Positions 50,620 to 60,610 of a stretch of 64,000 bases of DNA are shown piece by piece. A model generated the notes under the pieces. It was not told where the DNA came from. It saw nothing but the letters and a program-made list of their open reading frames with translations, and did not search any database. The stretch covers positions 480,501 to 544,500 of the forward strand of contig NZ_CP045201.1 in assembly GCF_014899185.1 (NCBI RefSeq), written 5' to 3'. Every line of letters starts with the position of its first letter. The first letter of the stretch is position 1. A program made the position numbers and the translations under genes. This DNA is from Pseudooceanicola spongiae. Lineage in GTDB: Bacteria > Pseudomonadota > Alphaproteobacteria > Rhodobacterales > Rhodobacteraceae.

Positions 50620-51503
50620 TGGCCTTCAACAGCGCACTCTCCGATCACATGGCCACCGGGGCCACCACCGTCTGTCATGCCTGGGCGATCACGCGGCGGG
50701 ACGCAACCGTGATGGGGTTCACCGATCACGACCAGGCCCTGTCGTTCGATGGCATCACGTTTCTGGCGGACAGCGGTTTGTCGGCCTCTGCCTTGCAGCA
50801 GAGCACTGGCCTGTCCGTCGACAACGCCGAAGCGCTGGGGGCGTTGTCTGACGCCGCCATCAGCGCGGCCGAAATCGAGGCTGGCCGCTATGACGGGGCT
50901 CAGGTTCTTGCCTGGCTGGTCAACTGGGCCGACCCGTTGCAGCGCCAGATCATCTTTCGTGGCACTATTGGCGAGCTGACGCGCTCAGGCGGGGCATTTC
51001 GCGCTGAATTGCGCGGATTGTCTGAACTGCTGAACCAGCCGATGGGCCGGGTCTACCAAAAGCCATGCTCCGCTGTCCTCGGGGATGCACGTTGCGGTGT
51101 GGACCGGACGTTGAGCGCCTATCGCACAGATGTCACTTTGATCGGAGTGGAGCATGCGCAGCGGTTCACACTTCCCCCTCTAAGCGGATTTGCCGAGGGC
51201 TGGTTTGCGCGTGGTACGTTGACCGTCCTGGACGGGGCGGCGCAGGGCCTTTCCGCTGCGATCAAGAGCGACTCGGTCGCTGCAGGCGCGCGCGTCATCG
51301 AACTGTGGATGCCTTTGCGCATGGCGCCGATGTCAGGCGCGGCGCTGCGGCTGGACGCGGGGTGTGACAAACGCTTTGCAACCTGCCGCACGAAGTTTGC
51401 AAATGGGCAGAACTACCAAGGCTTCCCCGATATTCCGGGGGATGACTGGCAAATGGTCAATCCCGGCAACAGCGCCGCCCTGAATGGAGGCAGCCGCAGG
51501 TGA
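50619..51503 (+). CDS. GTA g13, hub protein with Cys cluster
   Basis: 294 residues. DUF2163 N-terminal part (HAWAITRRDATVMGFTDHDQ) and BR0599-type C-terminal part. Four conserved cysteines, C150, C159, C249 and C256 (KPCSAVLGDARCG; DAGCDKRFATCRTKF), are placed as in the RcGTA hub, where an iron-sulfur cluster has been proposed. The stop overlaps the g14 GTG start by 4 bp. Confidence 0.93.
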   Translation: MAFNSALSDHMATGATTVCHAWAITRRDATVMGFTDHDQALSFDGITFLADSGLSASALQQSTGLSVDNAEALGALSDAAISAAEIEAGRYDGAQVLAWLVNWADPLQRQIIFRGTIGELTRSGGAFRAELRGLSELLNQPMGRVYQKPCSAVLGDARCGVDRTLSAYRTDVTLIGVEHAQRFTLPPLSGFAEGWFARGTLTVLDGAAQGLSAAIKSDSVAAGARVIELWMPLRMAPMSGAALRLDAGCDKRFATCRTKFANGQNYQGFPDIPGDDWQMVNPGNSAALNGGSRR

Positions 51504-51943
51504 CGCTCACAAACCCCTATGTTGCGGCCGCGCGTGGCTGGATCGGGACGCCTTACGTGCATCAGGCCTCACGACGGGGGGCAGGCACCGATTGCCTCGG
51601 CCTGCTGCGCGGTGTCTGGCGTGAGGTGCGCGGTAGAGAGCCTGAGTTGGTGCCGCCCTATACTGCCGACTGGTCCGAACCTCAGCGCCAGGAAAGCCTT
51701 TGGCAGGCGGCAGAGCGCCATCTGGTGCCAAAGCCGCTGAGCGATGCTGCCCCCGGTGATGTGCTGTTGTTTCGCATGCGCGCCGGGGCCGTGGCCAAGC
51801 ATCTTGGCATCATGGCCGAGGTTGGCGCCAGCCCCAGCTTTATCCACGCCTATTCCGGCCACGCGGTTCTGGAAAGCCCGCTCAGCGCGCCCTGGGCCCG
51901 CCGGATCGTGGCGCGTTTCGCCTTTCCCAAGGAGGGCCTGTGA
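51500..51943 (+). CDS. GTA g14, NlpC/P60 peptidase
   Basis: 147 residues. Catalytic Cys in RGAGTDCLGLLRGVWREV, His in VAKHLGIMAEV; a further His lies in FIHAYSGHAVLE. It probably cuts peptidoglycan to let the tail pass the recipient's wall. Starts with GTG in a 4-bp overlap with g13. Confidence 0.94.
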   Translation: MTLTNPYVAAARGWIGTPYVHQASRRGAGTDCLGLLRGVWREVRGREPELVPPYTADWSEPQRQESLWQAAERHLVPKPLSDAAPGDVLLFRMRAGAVAKHLGIMAEVGASPSFIHAYSGHAVLESPLSAPWARRIVARFAFPKEGL

Positions 51944-54900
51944 TGGCTACCATTCTACTTTCTGCCGCAGGTGCGGCCATTGGCGGCACTGTCGGCGGCT
52001 CCGTGCTGGGGCTCTCCGCTGCTGTAACCGGGCGTTTCGCCGGCGCTCTGCTTGGCCGTGTGATTGACCAGCGCATCATCGGCGCAGGCTCGGACGCCGT
52101 AGAGACGGGACGTGTCGCGCGCTTTCGCCTGACCGGCGCGGGCGAGGGTGATGCCCTGCCACGTGTCTATGGCCGGATGCGCATCGCGGGCCAGGTGATC
52201 TGGGCCTCGCAGTTCTCTGAGGTGTCCACGACCTCAGGCGGTGGCAAGGGCGCGCCGCGCCCGCCCAAGGTCGCCAACTTCAGCTACAGCGTCAATCTGG
52301 GCATCGGCCTGTGCGAAGGGCAGATCTCCGGGGTTGGTCGCATCTGGGCGGACGGGGCCGAAGTCTCGCCCGAGATGCTCAACATCCGCGTCTATGGCGG
52401 CAGCACGACCCAGTTGCCCGATCCCAAGATGGAGGCGATCGAGGGCGCAGGCAAAGTGCCCGCCTATCGCGGCAGTGCTTATGTCGTGATGGAGGATCTC
52501 GACCTCGCGCCCTTCGGGAACCGTATTCCGCAATTCACCTTCGAGGTACTGCGCCCCGCGCCGGTATCCCTTGCTGGGGCGAACACCGAGCCAGCATTCG
52601 CGATCCGGGGCGTGGCTCTGATGCCAGGCAGCGGCGAATATGCCCTCGCAACCTCTGCCGTCAGCTATGACTACGGTGCGGGGCGCGGGGCGCTGGCGAA
52701 TGTGAATTCTCCCTCCGGCAAATCCGACCTTGCCACGTCGCTGGATCAGCTGAATACCAGCCTGCCCAACTGCGAGGCGGCGTCGCTGATCGTCAGCTGG
52801 TTCGGCGATGACCTGCGCTGTGGCAGCTGCACGATCCGGCCCAAGGTCGAACAGAACGAACACGACGGGACCGAGATGCCCTGGCAGGTCGCCGGGGTGG
52901 ATCGCAGCAGCGCGCAGGTCGTCGCGCAGGACAACGAGGGCCGCCCGATCTATGGCGGGACGCCGACCGATGCCTCGGTGATCGAGGCGATCGAGGCGCT
53001 GAACGCCCAAGGCAAGGCCGTGATGTTCTATCCCTTCATGCTGATGGATCAAGGCAGCGGCAATGTCCTGCCCAATCCCTATAGCGGCAGCGCCGGACAA
53101 CCTGCCTTGCCCTGGCGCGGGCGGATCACCGGGTCTGTGGCACCGAACCAGCCGGGCACGCCTGATGGGACCGCTGCGCAGGCGGTCGAGGTCAGCGCCT
53201 TTTTCGGAACCGCTGACGCCAGCGACTTCGCGATCACGCCGGGACAGGTGGTCTACACCGGCCCGGCAGAGTGGCGCTATCGCCGTTTCATCCTGCACTG
53301 CGCTGCGCTTTGTGCGGCGGCTGGCGGCGTCGACTCCTTTTGCATCGGGTCCGAAATGCGCGGCCTGACCCAGCTGCGGGGCGCGGCCAACAGCTTTCCC
53401 GCCGTCGTGGCCCTGCGCGCGCTGGCCGCTGAGGTGCGCAGCATCCTCGGCGCCGGCACCAAGATCGGCTATGCCGCCGACTGGACCGAGTATTTCGGCT
53501 ATCAACCCGAGGATGCGTCGGGCGACCGGTTCTTCCATCTCGATCCGCTCTGGGCCGATGCTAACATCGATTTCGTCGGGATCGACAACTACATGCCCCT
53601 GTCCGACTGGCGCGATGGCGATGATCATCTCGATGCGGCCAGCCACACCTCGATTTATGACCCCAGCTTTCTGATGGGCAATATCGAGGGGGGCGAGCTG
53701 TTTGACTGGTATTATGCCTCGGATGCCGACCGGGCCGCGCAGCTGCGCACCCCGATCACTGATGGGGCCTACGGCGAGCCTTGGGTCTATCGCATCAAGG
53801 ATGTGGCGAACTGGTGGCAGAATGCTCACCACGATCGCATTGCCGGGGTGCGTCAGGCCAGCGCCACATCCTGGGTGCCGCAGTCGAAACCGATCTGGTT
53901 CACCGAGCTTGGGTGCGCCGCCATCGACAAGGGCACCAACCAGCCCAACAAGTTCCTCGATCCGAAGTCTTCGGAATCCGCTCTGCCGTTCCATTCCAAC
54001 GGGCAGCGCGATGACACGATCCAGATGCAGTATTTGCGCGCCATGTATGGCTACTGGAGCGACCCGTCGCACAACCCTTCCTCTGCCGTCTATGGCGGCC
54101 CTATGATCGACATGTCGCGCGGCTTTGTCTGGGCCTGGGATGCGCGGCCCTTTCCCTTCTTCCCCAACAACCGCGCTCTGTGGAGCGACGGCGCCAATTA
54201 TCACGCCGGTCACTGGATCAACGGACGCGCGTCCAACCGCTCTCTGGCGCTGATCGTCGCCGAAATCTGCGAAGACGCCGGGCTGACCCACTACGACGTC
54301 TCCGGCCTCTATGGCAGCGTCAGCGGCTACCTCGCCGATGATGGGGGAGAAGCGCGTCGCACCCTGCAGCCCCTCATGCTGCGCTACGGTTTCGACGCTG
54401 TTGAGCGTGAGGGCCAGATCGTGTTTCGCATGCGCACCGGGCGCGCCACGGCAACTGTCGATGCGTCAGAGGTCGCTCTGCATGCCGATGTCGAAGGACG
54501 GATCGAACATCAGCGCGCCGCCGAGGCCGAGCTTGCCGGCCGGATGCGTCTGAAGTTCATAGAGGCGGAGGCCGATTTTGCCGCCATCACCGAAGAGGCC
54601 ATCCTGCCGGATGAGACGAGCCGCGCCGTTGCGGGCAGTGAGATGCCGCTTGCCATGTGGCGCGGCGAGGGGCGGCAGGTGGTCGAGCGCTGGTTGACCG
54701 AATCCCGTGTGGCCCGCGATACCCTGCGTCTCGCCCTGCCGCCATCGCGCTGTGATATCGGGGCAGGGGATGTCATCTCTCTGACCGAGGCGGGACAATC
54801 TGCTCCCTACCGCATTGACCGTGCCGAGGTCGGCACGGCCACGCTGATCGAGGGGGTGCGCGTCAAACCACAGGTTTACCTGCCCGGCAAGATCGATGCC

Positions 54901-55869
54901 GATCCCCCCAGCAGTCTTCCGTTCCGCGCGCCGCTGCCTGTCCTGCCGCTGTTTCTCGACCTGCCGCTGATGCGCGGCGATGAGGTGCCTCATGCGCCGC
55001 ATCTTGCGGTGACCAGCGATCCCTGGCCGGGCAGTGTTGCTCTCTACAGCTCTGGCAGCGACTCGGGCTATGCTCTGGATCAGGTGATCCCGGTCCGTGC
55101 GACGGTCGGCGTCACCACCACGCCGCTGGCCCGTGGCCCTGTCGGGCGCATCGACCTTGGCACGCCGCTGGGCGTCGAACTGACCTCGGGCAGCGTTTCC
55201 TCGACCGACACGGCGGGTCTGTTGTCCGGGCGCAATCTGCTGGCCATCGGCGACGGCACCCCGGAGGCGTGGGAGGTGCTGCAGTTCCGCGATGCAACGC
55301 TCACCGCCCCCGGTCACTACCTGCTCAGCCACCGTTTGCGTGGCCAGCTTGGTACCGAAACCATGATGCCCGATGTCTGGCCCGTGGGCACGTACATCGT
55401 GCTGTTGGATGGCATTCCCGACCAGATCCCCCTCGCGCCGAACCAGCGCGGTTTGCAACGTCACTACCGGATCGGTCCGGCCAATCGCAGCCCGGATGAT
55501 CCGTCCTATCGCCACCTCGTGCAGGCCTTCAACGGCGTCGGCCTGCGCCCCTATGCGCCCTGTCATCTGCGCGTTGCCTCCGGCGTGCCCGGCGATCTGC
55601 ACTTCACCTGGATCCGCCGCACCCGCACCGGCGGCGACAGCTGGTCCGCTCCCGACGTGCCTTTGGGAGAGGAGAGCCAGTCCTTCCTGATCAGCATCCG
55701 AAGCGCGGGCGCTCTGGTGCGCCAGCTCTTCACCGATCAGCCGCAGTGGACCTACAGCGCGCTCGATCGCAGTGCGGATGGCCTGAGTGGCGCAGCAGAG
55801 ATTGAGGTGGCGCAGGTGTCTGCCAGCTATGGGGCAGGGCCCTCCGCAACGCTCTCCTTCACCGCCTGA
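51943..55869 (+). CDS. GTA g15, megatron (tail tip/host specificity)
   Basis: 1308 residues. An N-terminal glycine-rich hydrophobic region (AGAAIGGTVGGSVLGLSAAV) may form a membrane-piercing segment. A GTA-specific TIM-barrel domain spans about 430-750 (YAADWTEYFGYQPEDASGDR, FVGIDNYMPLSDW, KPIWFTELGCAAIDKGTNQP), followed by tail-protein domains to the C-terminus. It forms the tail tip that contacts and penetrates the recipient. GGAGG lies seven bases before the ATG. Confidence 0.95.
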   Translation: MATILLSAAGAAIGGTVGGSVLGLSAAVTGRFAGALLGRVIDQRIIGAGSDAVETGRVARFRLTGAGEGDALPRVYGRMRIAGQVIWASQFSEVSTTSGGGKGAPRPPKVANFSYSVNLGIGLCEGQISGVGRIWADGAEVSPEMLNIRVYGGSTTQLPDPKMEAIEGAGKVPAYRGSAYVVMEDLDLAPFGNRIPQFTFEVLRPAPVSLAGANTEPAFAIRGVALMPGSGEYALATSAVSYDYGAGRGALANVNSPSGKSDLATSLDQLNTSLPNCEAASLIVSWFGDDLRCGSCTIRPKVEQNEHDGTEMPWQVAGVDRSSAQVVAQDNEGRPIYGGTPTDASVIEAIEALNAQGKAVMFYPFMLMDQGSGNVLPNPYSGSAGQPALPWRGRITGSVAPNQPGTPDGTAAQAVEVSAFFGTADASDFAITPGQVVYTGPAEWRYRRFILHCAALCAAAGGVDSFCIGSEMRGLTQLRGAANSFPAVVALRALAAEVRSILGAGTKIGYAADWTEYFGYQPEDASGDRFFHLDPLWADANIDFVGIDNYMPLSDWRDGDDHLDAASHTSIYDPSFLMGNIEGGELFDWYYASDADRAAQLRTPITDGAYGEPWVYRIKDVANWWQNAHHDRIAGVRQASATSWVPQSKPIWFTELGCAAIDKGTNQPNKFLDPKSSESALPFHSNGQRDDTIQMQYLRAMYGYWSDPSHNPSSAVYGGPMIDMSRGFVWAWDARPFPFFPNNRALWSDGANYHAGHWINGRASNRSLALIVAEICEDAGLTHYDVSGLYGSVSGYLADDGGEARRTLQPLMLRYGFDAVEREGQIVFRMRTGRATATVDASEVALHADVEGRIEHQRAAEAELAGRMRLKFIEAEADFAAITEEAILPDETSRAVAGSEMPLAMWRGEGRQVVERWLTESRVARDTLRLALPPSRCDIGAGDVISLTEAGQSAPYRIDRAEVGTATLIEGVRVKPQVYLPGKIDADPPSSLPFRAPLPVLPLFLDLPLMRGDEVPHAPHLAVTSDPWPGSVALYSSGSDSGYALDQVIPVRATVGVTTTPLARGPVGRIDLGTPLGVELTSGSVSSTDTAGLLSGRNLLAIGDGTPEAWEVLQFRDATLTAPGHYLLSHRLRGQLGTETMMPDVWPVGTYIVLLDGIPDQIPLAPNQRGLQRHYRIGPANRSPDDPSYRHLVQAFNGVGLRPYAPCHLRVASGVPGDLHFTWIRRTRTGGDSWSAPDVPLGEESQSFLISIRSAGALVRQLFTDQPQWTYSALDRSADGLSGAAEIEVAQVSASYGAGPSATLSFTA

Positions 55870-55886
55870 GATACGACCTCCTGCTT

Positions 55887-55912
55887 GACGGCCCTTTGCA
55901 ACAAGGGCCGTC
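55887..55912 (+). terminator. Hairpin at the end of the GTA cluster
   Basis: GACGGCCCTT, loop TGCAAC, AAGGGCCGTC: a perfect 10-bp stem, followed by AGGCTATTTC. It is 17 bp after the g15 stop. Confidence 0.75.
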
Positions 55913-56009
55913 AGGCTATTTCAATCGGTGATCAACCGGTTCACGGTTTTGCGTTTCCCCATCTGACGCCTTTCTGCTAATCTTGGGCTCAAACTTTGGG
56001 AACATCGCC

Positions 56010-56813
56010 ATGGCCAACACACGCGCAAAACTTGCCGAGCTCGACCCGGTCTGGGACCGTATCGTCCGCGAAGCAAAGGCAGCCATTGCCGACGAACCGC
56101 TGCTCGGCGGTCTCATTCACAACACCGTGCTGCACCATCCCTCGCTCGAACGCGCCCTCGCCTACCGGATCTCGCTGAAGCTGGCCTCGGATGAAATGTC
56201 CGGCCAGATTCTGCGTGAGATCTGTGATGAGGCTTTCGGTGCCGACACCGGCATTGCCGCCTCGGCGCGTGCCGATATCGTCGCGACCTATGAACGCGAC
56301 GCCGCCTGCCACCGCTTCATCCAGCCGCTGCTCTACTTCAAGGGCTTCCAGGCAGTGCAGGCCTATCGCGTCGGGCACTGGCTTTGGCAGCAGGGCCGCG
56401 TCGATCTGGCCTATTTCTTCCAGATGCGTTCGTCCGAGGTCTTTGGCGTCGATATCCACCCCAATGCCCGCATCGGCAAGGGCATCATGATCGACCACGC
56501 GCATTCGATCGTGGTCGGCGAAACTGCGGTCGTGGGCGACAATGTCTCGATGCTGCATTCCGTCACGCTCGGCGGCACCGGCAAGGAAGAAGAGGACCGT
56601 CACCCCAAGATCGGCAACGGCGTTCTGATCGGTGCCGGGGCCAAGGTTCTGGGCAATATCCAGATCGGCCACTGCTCCCGTATCGCCGCAGGCTCTGTGG
56701 TTCTGCACGAAGTTCCGCCCTGCAAAACCGTCGCGGGTGTGCCGGCCAAAATCGTCGGTGAAGCCGGCTGCGATCAGCCTGCTCTGGCGATGAACCAGCT
56801 GCTCGGACTGTGA
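56010..56813 (+). CDS. cysE: Serine O-acetyltransferase
   Basis: 267 residues. Acetylates serine as the first step of cysteine synthesis. The N-terminal helical domain (WDRIVREAKAAIADEPLLGG) is followed by left-handed beta-helix repeats (DIHPNARIGKGIMIDHAHSI, VVGETAVVGDNVSMLHSVTL). GGTGKEEEDRHPKIGNGVLI is the substrate loop. The ATG at 56010 (MANTRAKLAELDPVWDRI) is preferred over one 27 bp earlier. cysE also lies beside the GTA cluster in relatives. Confidence 0.95.
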   Translation: MANTRAKLAELDPVWDRIVREAKAAIADEPLLGGLIHNTVLHHPSLERALAYRISLKLASDEMSGQILREICDEAFGADTGIAASARADIVATYERDAACHRFIQPLLYFKGFQAVQAYRVGHWLWQQGRVDLAYFFQMRSSEVFGVDIHPNARIGKGIMIDHAHSIVVGETAVVGDNVSMLHSVTLGGTGKEEEDRHPKIGNGVLIGAGAKVLGNIQIGHCSRIAAGSVVLHEVPPCKTVAGVPAKIVGEAGCDQPALAMNQLLGL

Positions 56814-56848
56814 CAATCCGAGCCTAACCCACTGCCACGATTTCGAAA

Positions 56849-56879
56849 ACAAACCGCCCCGGCTTTCGGGGCGGTTTGT
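56849..56879 (+). terminator. Intrinsic terminator after cysE
   Basis: ACAAACCGCCCC, loop GGCTTTC, GGGGCGGTTTGT: a 12-bp stem, followed by CGTTCT. 35 bp after the cysE stop. Confidence 0.75.
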
Positions 56880-57018
56880 CGTTCTGCAACCATGCGCCTG
56901 CGTATCCATAAAAAATCTGCCCCGTTGGAAAAAACCGTCATGCCTTAAATCAAAATTTACCTGCTCTCGTCAGAAACTCTGTTTACGGCAAAAGCCGAGA
57001 CAAGCAGGATTGTGAGGT

Positions 57019-57744
57019 GTGCAGATAATGATCGAAGGCGTGACTCGTAGGGCGTCCACGATGCCAGCGATAGAAATTTCCCTGATTCGGGAACGCGGGG
57101 CCGATGAATGGCGCCTCGACGGCGTCAAATTCGCACAGGAGGCGTTTCGTCTCTCCGTGGTGCCAATGGGGGAAAAACCCCGGCTCTCAAACGCTCTCTC
57201 GCCTCAGTTTCTTGAGGCGCTCACCCCCTATCTGCCGCTGCATGACGGCGCGGACAGTCTGCTGGCCTCGTCTGTCTGCATCGAGCTGCCTGAACTGGTG
57301 CTGGGCAAGATGCGGGCGTTTTTCACCAATCGCGGTGGCAGTGTCGAACGTATGATGGTGCGCTTTCAACAGGCGCTCGGGGATCTGCAGACCATCCTGT
57401 CGCCGCATCTGCGCAACACTTCGCTGTCCAATCGCACGATGGAGATCGAGGCCGCGCGGGCCCTGTTCGATCTGCTGCATCCCTGCCTCGACTTGGCCAA
57501 TGTCGAGATATCCGATCTGAGCGCTGATCAATACCAGCTGATCATGGCGCGGCTGGTGGCGCTGAAAAGCACCAAGGCCGAACTCGGGATCTTCTCGCAT
57601 CTGCTGCGCAGGTTTCTCGAACGCTCCAAGCCGGGCTGGGGGGATCCGCTGCTGGCTCTCAACTCGCCCGCTGAGGAGGCCGGAGATCTGATCGAGATGG
57701 AGCCGATCTACCCCCGCTATCAACCGCTCAACGGCATCTCCTGA
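57019..57744 (+). CDS. Hypothetical protein
   Basis: 241 residues from a GTG at 57019 (an ATG lies 9 bp later); GTGAGGT just upstream is a plausible ribosome site. No signal peptide or membrane segment. The protein looks folded and helical, with blocks SPQFLEALTPYLPLHDGADS, NRTMEIEAARALFDLLHPCL and SKPGWGDPLLALNSPAEEAG. No family recognised. It stands alone between cysE and the pdh operon. Codon use matches its neighbours, so it is probably a real gene. Confidence 0.7.
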   Translation: MQIMIEGVTRRASTMPAIEISLIRERGADEWRLDGVKFAQEAFRLSVVPMGEKPRLSNALSPQFLEALTPYLPLHDGADSLLASSVCIELPELVLGKMRAFFTNRGGSVERMMVRFQQALGDLQTILSPHLRNTSLSNRTMEIEAARALFDLLHPCLDLANVEISDLSADQYQLIMARLVALKSTKAELGIFSHLLRRFLERSKPGWGDPLLALNSPAEEAGDLIEMEPIYPRYQPLNGIS

Positions 57745-57820
57745 CCAGGGGCTCGCGCGGGTCAGGCTGCCGACCTGCGTCACCGGGGGACCCTTGCCCC
57801 GGAGATACCGACGCACAGCA

Positions 57821-57848
57821 AAAAGGCCGCCCTCGGGGGCGGCCTTTT
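57821..57848 (-). terminator. Intrinsic terminator after pdhC
   Basis: On the minus strand, AAAAGGCCGCCCC, loop CGA, GGGCGGCCTTTTT. Lies 24 bp past the pdhC stop. The A-run on the other side lets it work in both directions. Confidence 0.9.
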
Positions 57849-57871
57849 CAGAGCATTATTATCGGCCCAAA

Positions 57872-59209
57872 TCAGGCCAGCATGACCATCGGGTTCTCAA
57901 GGTTCTCGACGATGGCTTTCAGCAGCTCGGCCCCAAGCGCGCCGTCGATGACGCGGTGATCGACCGACAGCGTCACGGACATCACCGTGGCGACCTCGAT
58001 CTCACCGTCCGCGTTGACGACAGGCTTCTTGACGCCCGAACCGACCGCCAGGATCGCGCCTTGCGGCGGGTTGATCACGGCGTCGAAGTTGTCGATCCCG
58101 AACATGCCGAGGTTGGACACGGCGAATGAGCCGCCCTGGTACTCATGCGGCGCCAGTTTCTTGTCGCGCGCACGTCCTGCCAGATCCTTCATCTCGGCAG
58201 ACAGAGCCGAGAGGGACTTCATGTCGGCATCGCGCAGAACCGGCGTGAACAGCCCGCCCTCGATGGCGACAGCCACAGCCACATCCGACGGCTTCAGCTT
58301 CAGCACCCGGTCGCCTGCCCAGACGGCATTGGCATCCGGCACCGACTGCAGCGCCAGCGCGCAGGCCTTGATGATGAAGTCGTTGATCGACAACTTCACG
58401 CCACGGCCCTCAAGCTGCTTGTTCAGCTGCGCACGGAACTTCATCAGCGCGTCCAGCTTGATATCCCGACGCAGATAGAAGTGCGGGATGGTCTGCTTGG
58501 CTTCGGTCAGGCGGGCCGCGATGGTCTTGCGCATCCCGTCCAGCTTGACCTCTTCGAAGTCGCGATCGGCGTACATCTTCAGCACCGCGTCGGTGCTCAG
58601 ACCCGTCGGCATGCCGCCAGTCGCCGCGGCAGGTTTCGCCGCCGCCGCAGAAGCAGGCGCCGCCTCGGCCGATTTCGCCGGAGCCGCCTCAGCCGCCTCG
58701 ACATCCGCCTTGACGATCCGCCCATGCGGGCCGGATCCCTTCAGCGTGGCGAGGTCCAGACCCTTCTGCGCTGCAATCCGCCGCGCCAGTGGCGAGGCAA
58801 AGATGCGCTCGCCATCCGCGCCCTTGGGCGAGGCCGGGGCAGGGCTCACTTCGCCCTGCGGCCCCTTCTGAGCTTCCTTGGGGGCCGGAGCGGCCTTTGA
58901 GGTCTCTTCGGGGTTCGCCTTCGCTTCGGCGGGGGCCGACGCCTTGCCGATATCGTCGGCGGTCTCGCCCTCTTCCAGCAGCACGGCAATCGGCGTGTTC
59001 ACTTTCACGCCTTCGGTGCCGGCCTCGATGAGGATCTTGCCGATGACACCTTCGTCAACGGCCTCGAACTCCATCGTCGCCTTGTCGGTCTCGATCTCGG
59101 CCAGCAGATCTCCGGAGGAGACAGTGTCCCCCTCCTTGACCAGCCATTTCGCCAGCGTGCCTTCCTCCATCGTCGGAGACAGCGCAGGCATCAGGATTTC
59201 CGTAGGCAT
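57872..59209 (-). CDS. pdhC: Pyruvate dehydrogenase E2 (dihydrolipoamide acetyltransferase)
   Basis: 445 residues. One lipoyl domain (1-80) with the lipoylated Lys in [17 protein letters not shown]; an Ala/Pro linker; a peripheral-subunit-binding domain (about 135-170; [36 protein letters not shown]); and the catalytic domain ending with [20 protein letters not shown] (His-x-x-x-Asp). It transfers acetyl groups to CoA. Last of pdhA-pdhB-pdhC. Its lipoyl domain is almost identical to that of PdhB. Confidence 0.96.
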   Translation of the reverse strand: MPTEILMPALSPTMEEGTLAKWLVKEGDTVSSGDLLAEIETDKATMEFEAVDEGVIGKILIEAGTEGVKVNTPIAVLLEEGETADDIGKASAPAEAKANPEETSKAAPAPKEAQKGPQGEVSPAPASPKGADGERIFASPLARRIAAQKGLDLATLKGSGPHGRIVKADVEAAEAAPAKSAEAAPASAAAAKPAAATGGMPTGLSTDAVLKMYADRDFEEVKLDGMRKTIAARLTEAKQTIPHFYLRRDIKLDALMKFRAQLNKQLEGRGVKLSINDFIIKACALALQSVPDANAVWAGDRVLKLKPSDVAVAVAIEGGLFTPVLRDADMKSLSALSAEMKDLAGRARDKKLAPHEYQGGSFAVSNLGMFGIDNFDAVINPPQGAILAVGSGVKKPVVNADGEIEVATVMSVTLSVDHRVIDGALGAELLKAIVENLENPMVMLA

Positions 59210-59222
59210 ATCGCTCTCTCCC

Positions 59223-60596
59223 TCAGCGGTAGGTGACTTTTTTCACCGCCGCGATGACCTCTTCCGTGGTCACCAGCGCCAGCTTCTCAAGGTTCGCCGC
59301 ATATGGCATCGGCACGTCCTTGCCGGTGCAGTTGATCACCGGCGCGTCGAGGTAATCGAACGCGCGCTCCATGATCACAGCCGACAGGTGGTTGCCGATG
59401 GAGCCGACGGGGAAACCTTCCTCGACGGTGACGCAACGGTTGGTCTTCATGACGGAGGCCAGCACGGTGTCGTAATCCAGCGGACGGATCGTGCGCAGAT
59501 CGATCACCTCGGCGTCGATGCCCTCTTCCGCCAGCTTTTCAGCGGCTTCTAGAGCGTACTGCATGCCGATCCCGAAGGACACGATGGTGACATCCTTGCC
59601 CTCTTTCCAGATCCGGGCCTTGCCGAAGGGAATCATGAAATCGTCGATCACGGGCACGTCGAACGAGCGACCATAAAGGATCTCGTTCTCGAGGAAGATC
59701 ACCGGGTTCGGATCGTTGATCGCCGTCTTCATCAGGCCTTTATAGTCGGCCGCCGAATAGGGCATCACCACCTTCAGACCCGGGATCTGCGCATACCATG
59801 CCGCATAATCCTGGCTGTGCTGGGCACCAACGCGGGCAGCCGCCCCGTTCGGGCCACGGAACACCATCGGCGCCCCCATCTGACCACCGGACATATACAG
59901 CGTCTTGGCGGCCGAGTTGATGATCTGGTCAATCGCCTGCATGGCGAAGTTGAAGGTCATGAACTCGACGATCGGTTTCAGGCCACCAAAGGCCGCACCC
60001 ACCGCGATACCGGTAAAGCCGTGCTCGGTGATCGGCGTGTCGACGACGCGCTTGGGGCCGAACTCGTCCAGCATGCCCTGAGACACCTTGTACGCGCCCT
60101 GATACTCGGCGACTTCCTCGCCCATCAGGTAGACGTTCTCGTCCTTGCGCATCTCTTCCGACATCGCATCTCGCAGCGCTTCGCGCACGGTCTGCGATTT
60201 CATCTCGGTGCCCTCGGGCCAGTCGGGGCTGGCCTTGGATTTCACCTCGACGGGGGCGGCGGCTTTGGCAGGGGCCTTTTCGGCCTCTGCCTTCGGCGCC
60301 TCGTCCTTGGCGGCAGGCGCCTCGGACGTCTTGCCGATATCGTCGGCGCTCTCACCCTCTTCCAGCATCACGGCGATCGGCGTGTTCACTTTCACGCCCT
60401 CGGTGCCGGCCTCGATCAGGATCTTGCCGACGACACCTTCGTCAACGGCTTCGAACTCCATCGTCGCCTTGTCGGTCTCGATCTCCGCCAGAATATCACC
60501 GGAGGCGACGGTATCGCCTTCCTTGACCAGCCATTTCGACAGCGTGCCTTCTTCCATGGTGGGAGAGAGGGCGGGCATCAGTATTTCAGTGGGCAT
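59223..60596 (-). CDS. pdhB: Pyruvate dehydrogenase E1 beta with N-terminal lipoyl domain
   Basis: 457 residues. Typical E1 beta is about 330; the extra N-terminal 80 residues are a lipoyl domain ([20 protein letters not shown]), then an Ala/Lys/Glu-rich linker to about 135. The E1 beta part has [60 protein letters not shown]. This fusion is known from alphaproteobacteria. Lies 14 bp from pdhA and 13 bp from pdhC. Confidence 0.96.
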   Translation of the reverse strand: MPTEILMPALSPTMEEGTLSKWLVKEGDTVASGDILAEIETDKATMEFEAVDEGVVGKILIEAGTEGVKVNTPIAVMLEEGESADDIGKTSEAPAAKDEAPKAEAEKAPAKAAAPVEVKSKASPDWPEGTEMKSQTVREALRDAMSEEMRKDENVYLMGEEVAEYQGAYKVSQGMLDEFGPKRVVDTPITEHGFTGIAVGAAFGGLKPIVEFMTFNFAMQAIDQIINSAAKTLYMSGGQMGAPMVFRGPNGAAARVGAQHSQDYAAWYAQIPGLKVVMPYSAADYKGLMKTAINDPNPVIFLENEILYGRSFDVPVIDDFMIPFGKARIWKEGKDVTIVSFGIGMQYALEAAEKLAEEGIDAEVIDLRTIRPLDYDTVLASVMKTNRCVTVEEGFPVGSIGNHLSAVIMERAFDYLDAPVINCTGKDVPMPYAANLEKLALVTTEEVIAAVKKVTYR

Positions 60597-60610
60597 ATGC
60601 TAGTCCTCCC

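Larger units (their letters stand above)
41659..55912 (+). mobile_element. RcGTA-type gene transfer agent structural cluster
   Basis: Seventeen genes in the canonical order of the Rhodobacter capsulatus GTA: g1 TerS, g2 TerL, g3 portal, g3.5, g4 protease, g5 capsid, g6-g9 connector and tail tube, g10/g10.1 chaperones, g11 tape measure, g12-g15 tail tip. All frames are intact. GTAs are domesticated prophages that package random 4-kb-scale host DNA rather than their own genes. No integrase, replication or lysis gene is in the cluster, consistent with GTA status. The activator gafA and the head-spike, maturation and lysis genes must lie elsewhere. Confidence 0.93.

Noticed and set aside
52234..54291. 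A 2-kb minus-strand open frame inside the GTA g15 gene
   Set aside because: g15 is complete and clearly homologous on the plus strand; the reverse frame has no motif.
41659..55912. Complete prophage
   Set aside because: Gene order and sizes match a gene transfer agent; no integrase, repressor, replication or lysis genes and no att-like flanking repeats were seen.
57800..57817. A fourth copy of the 11-bp-period repeat near the pdhC terminator
   Set aside because: Only one unit (TGCGTCGGTATCT on the minus strand) is present; without the following units it is probably chance.
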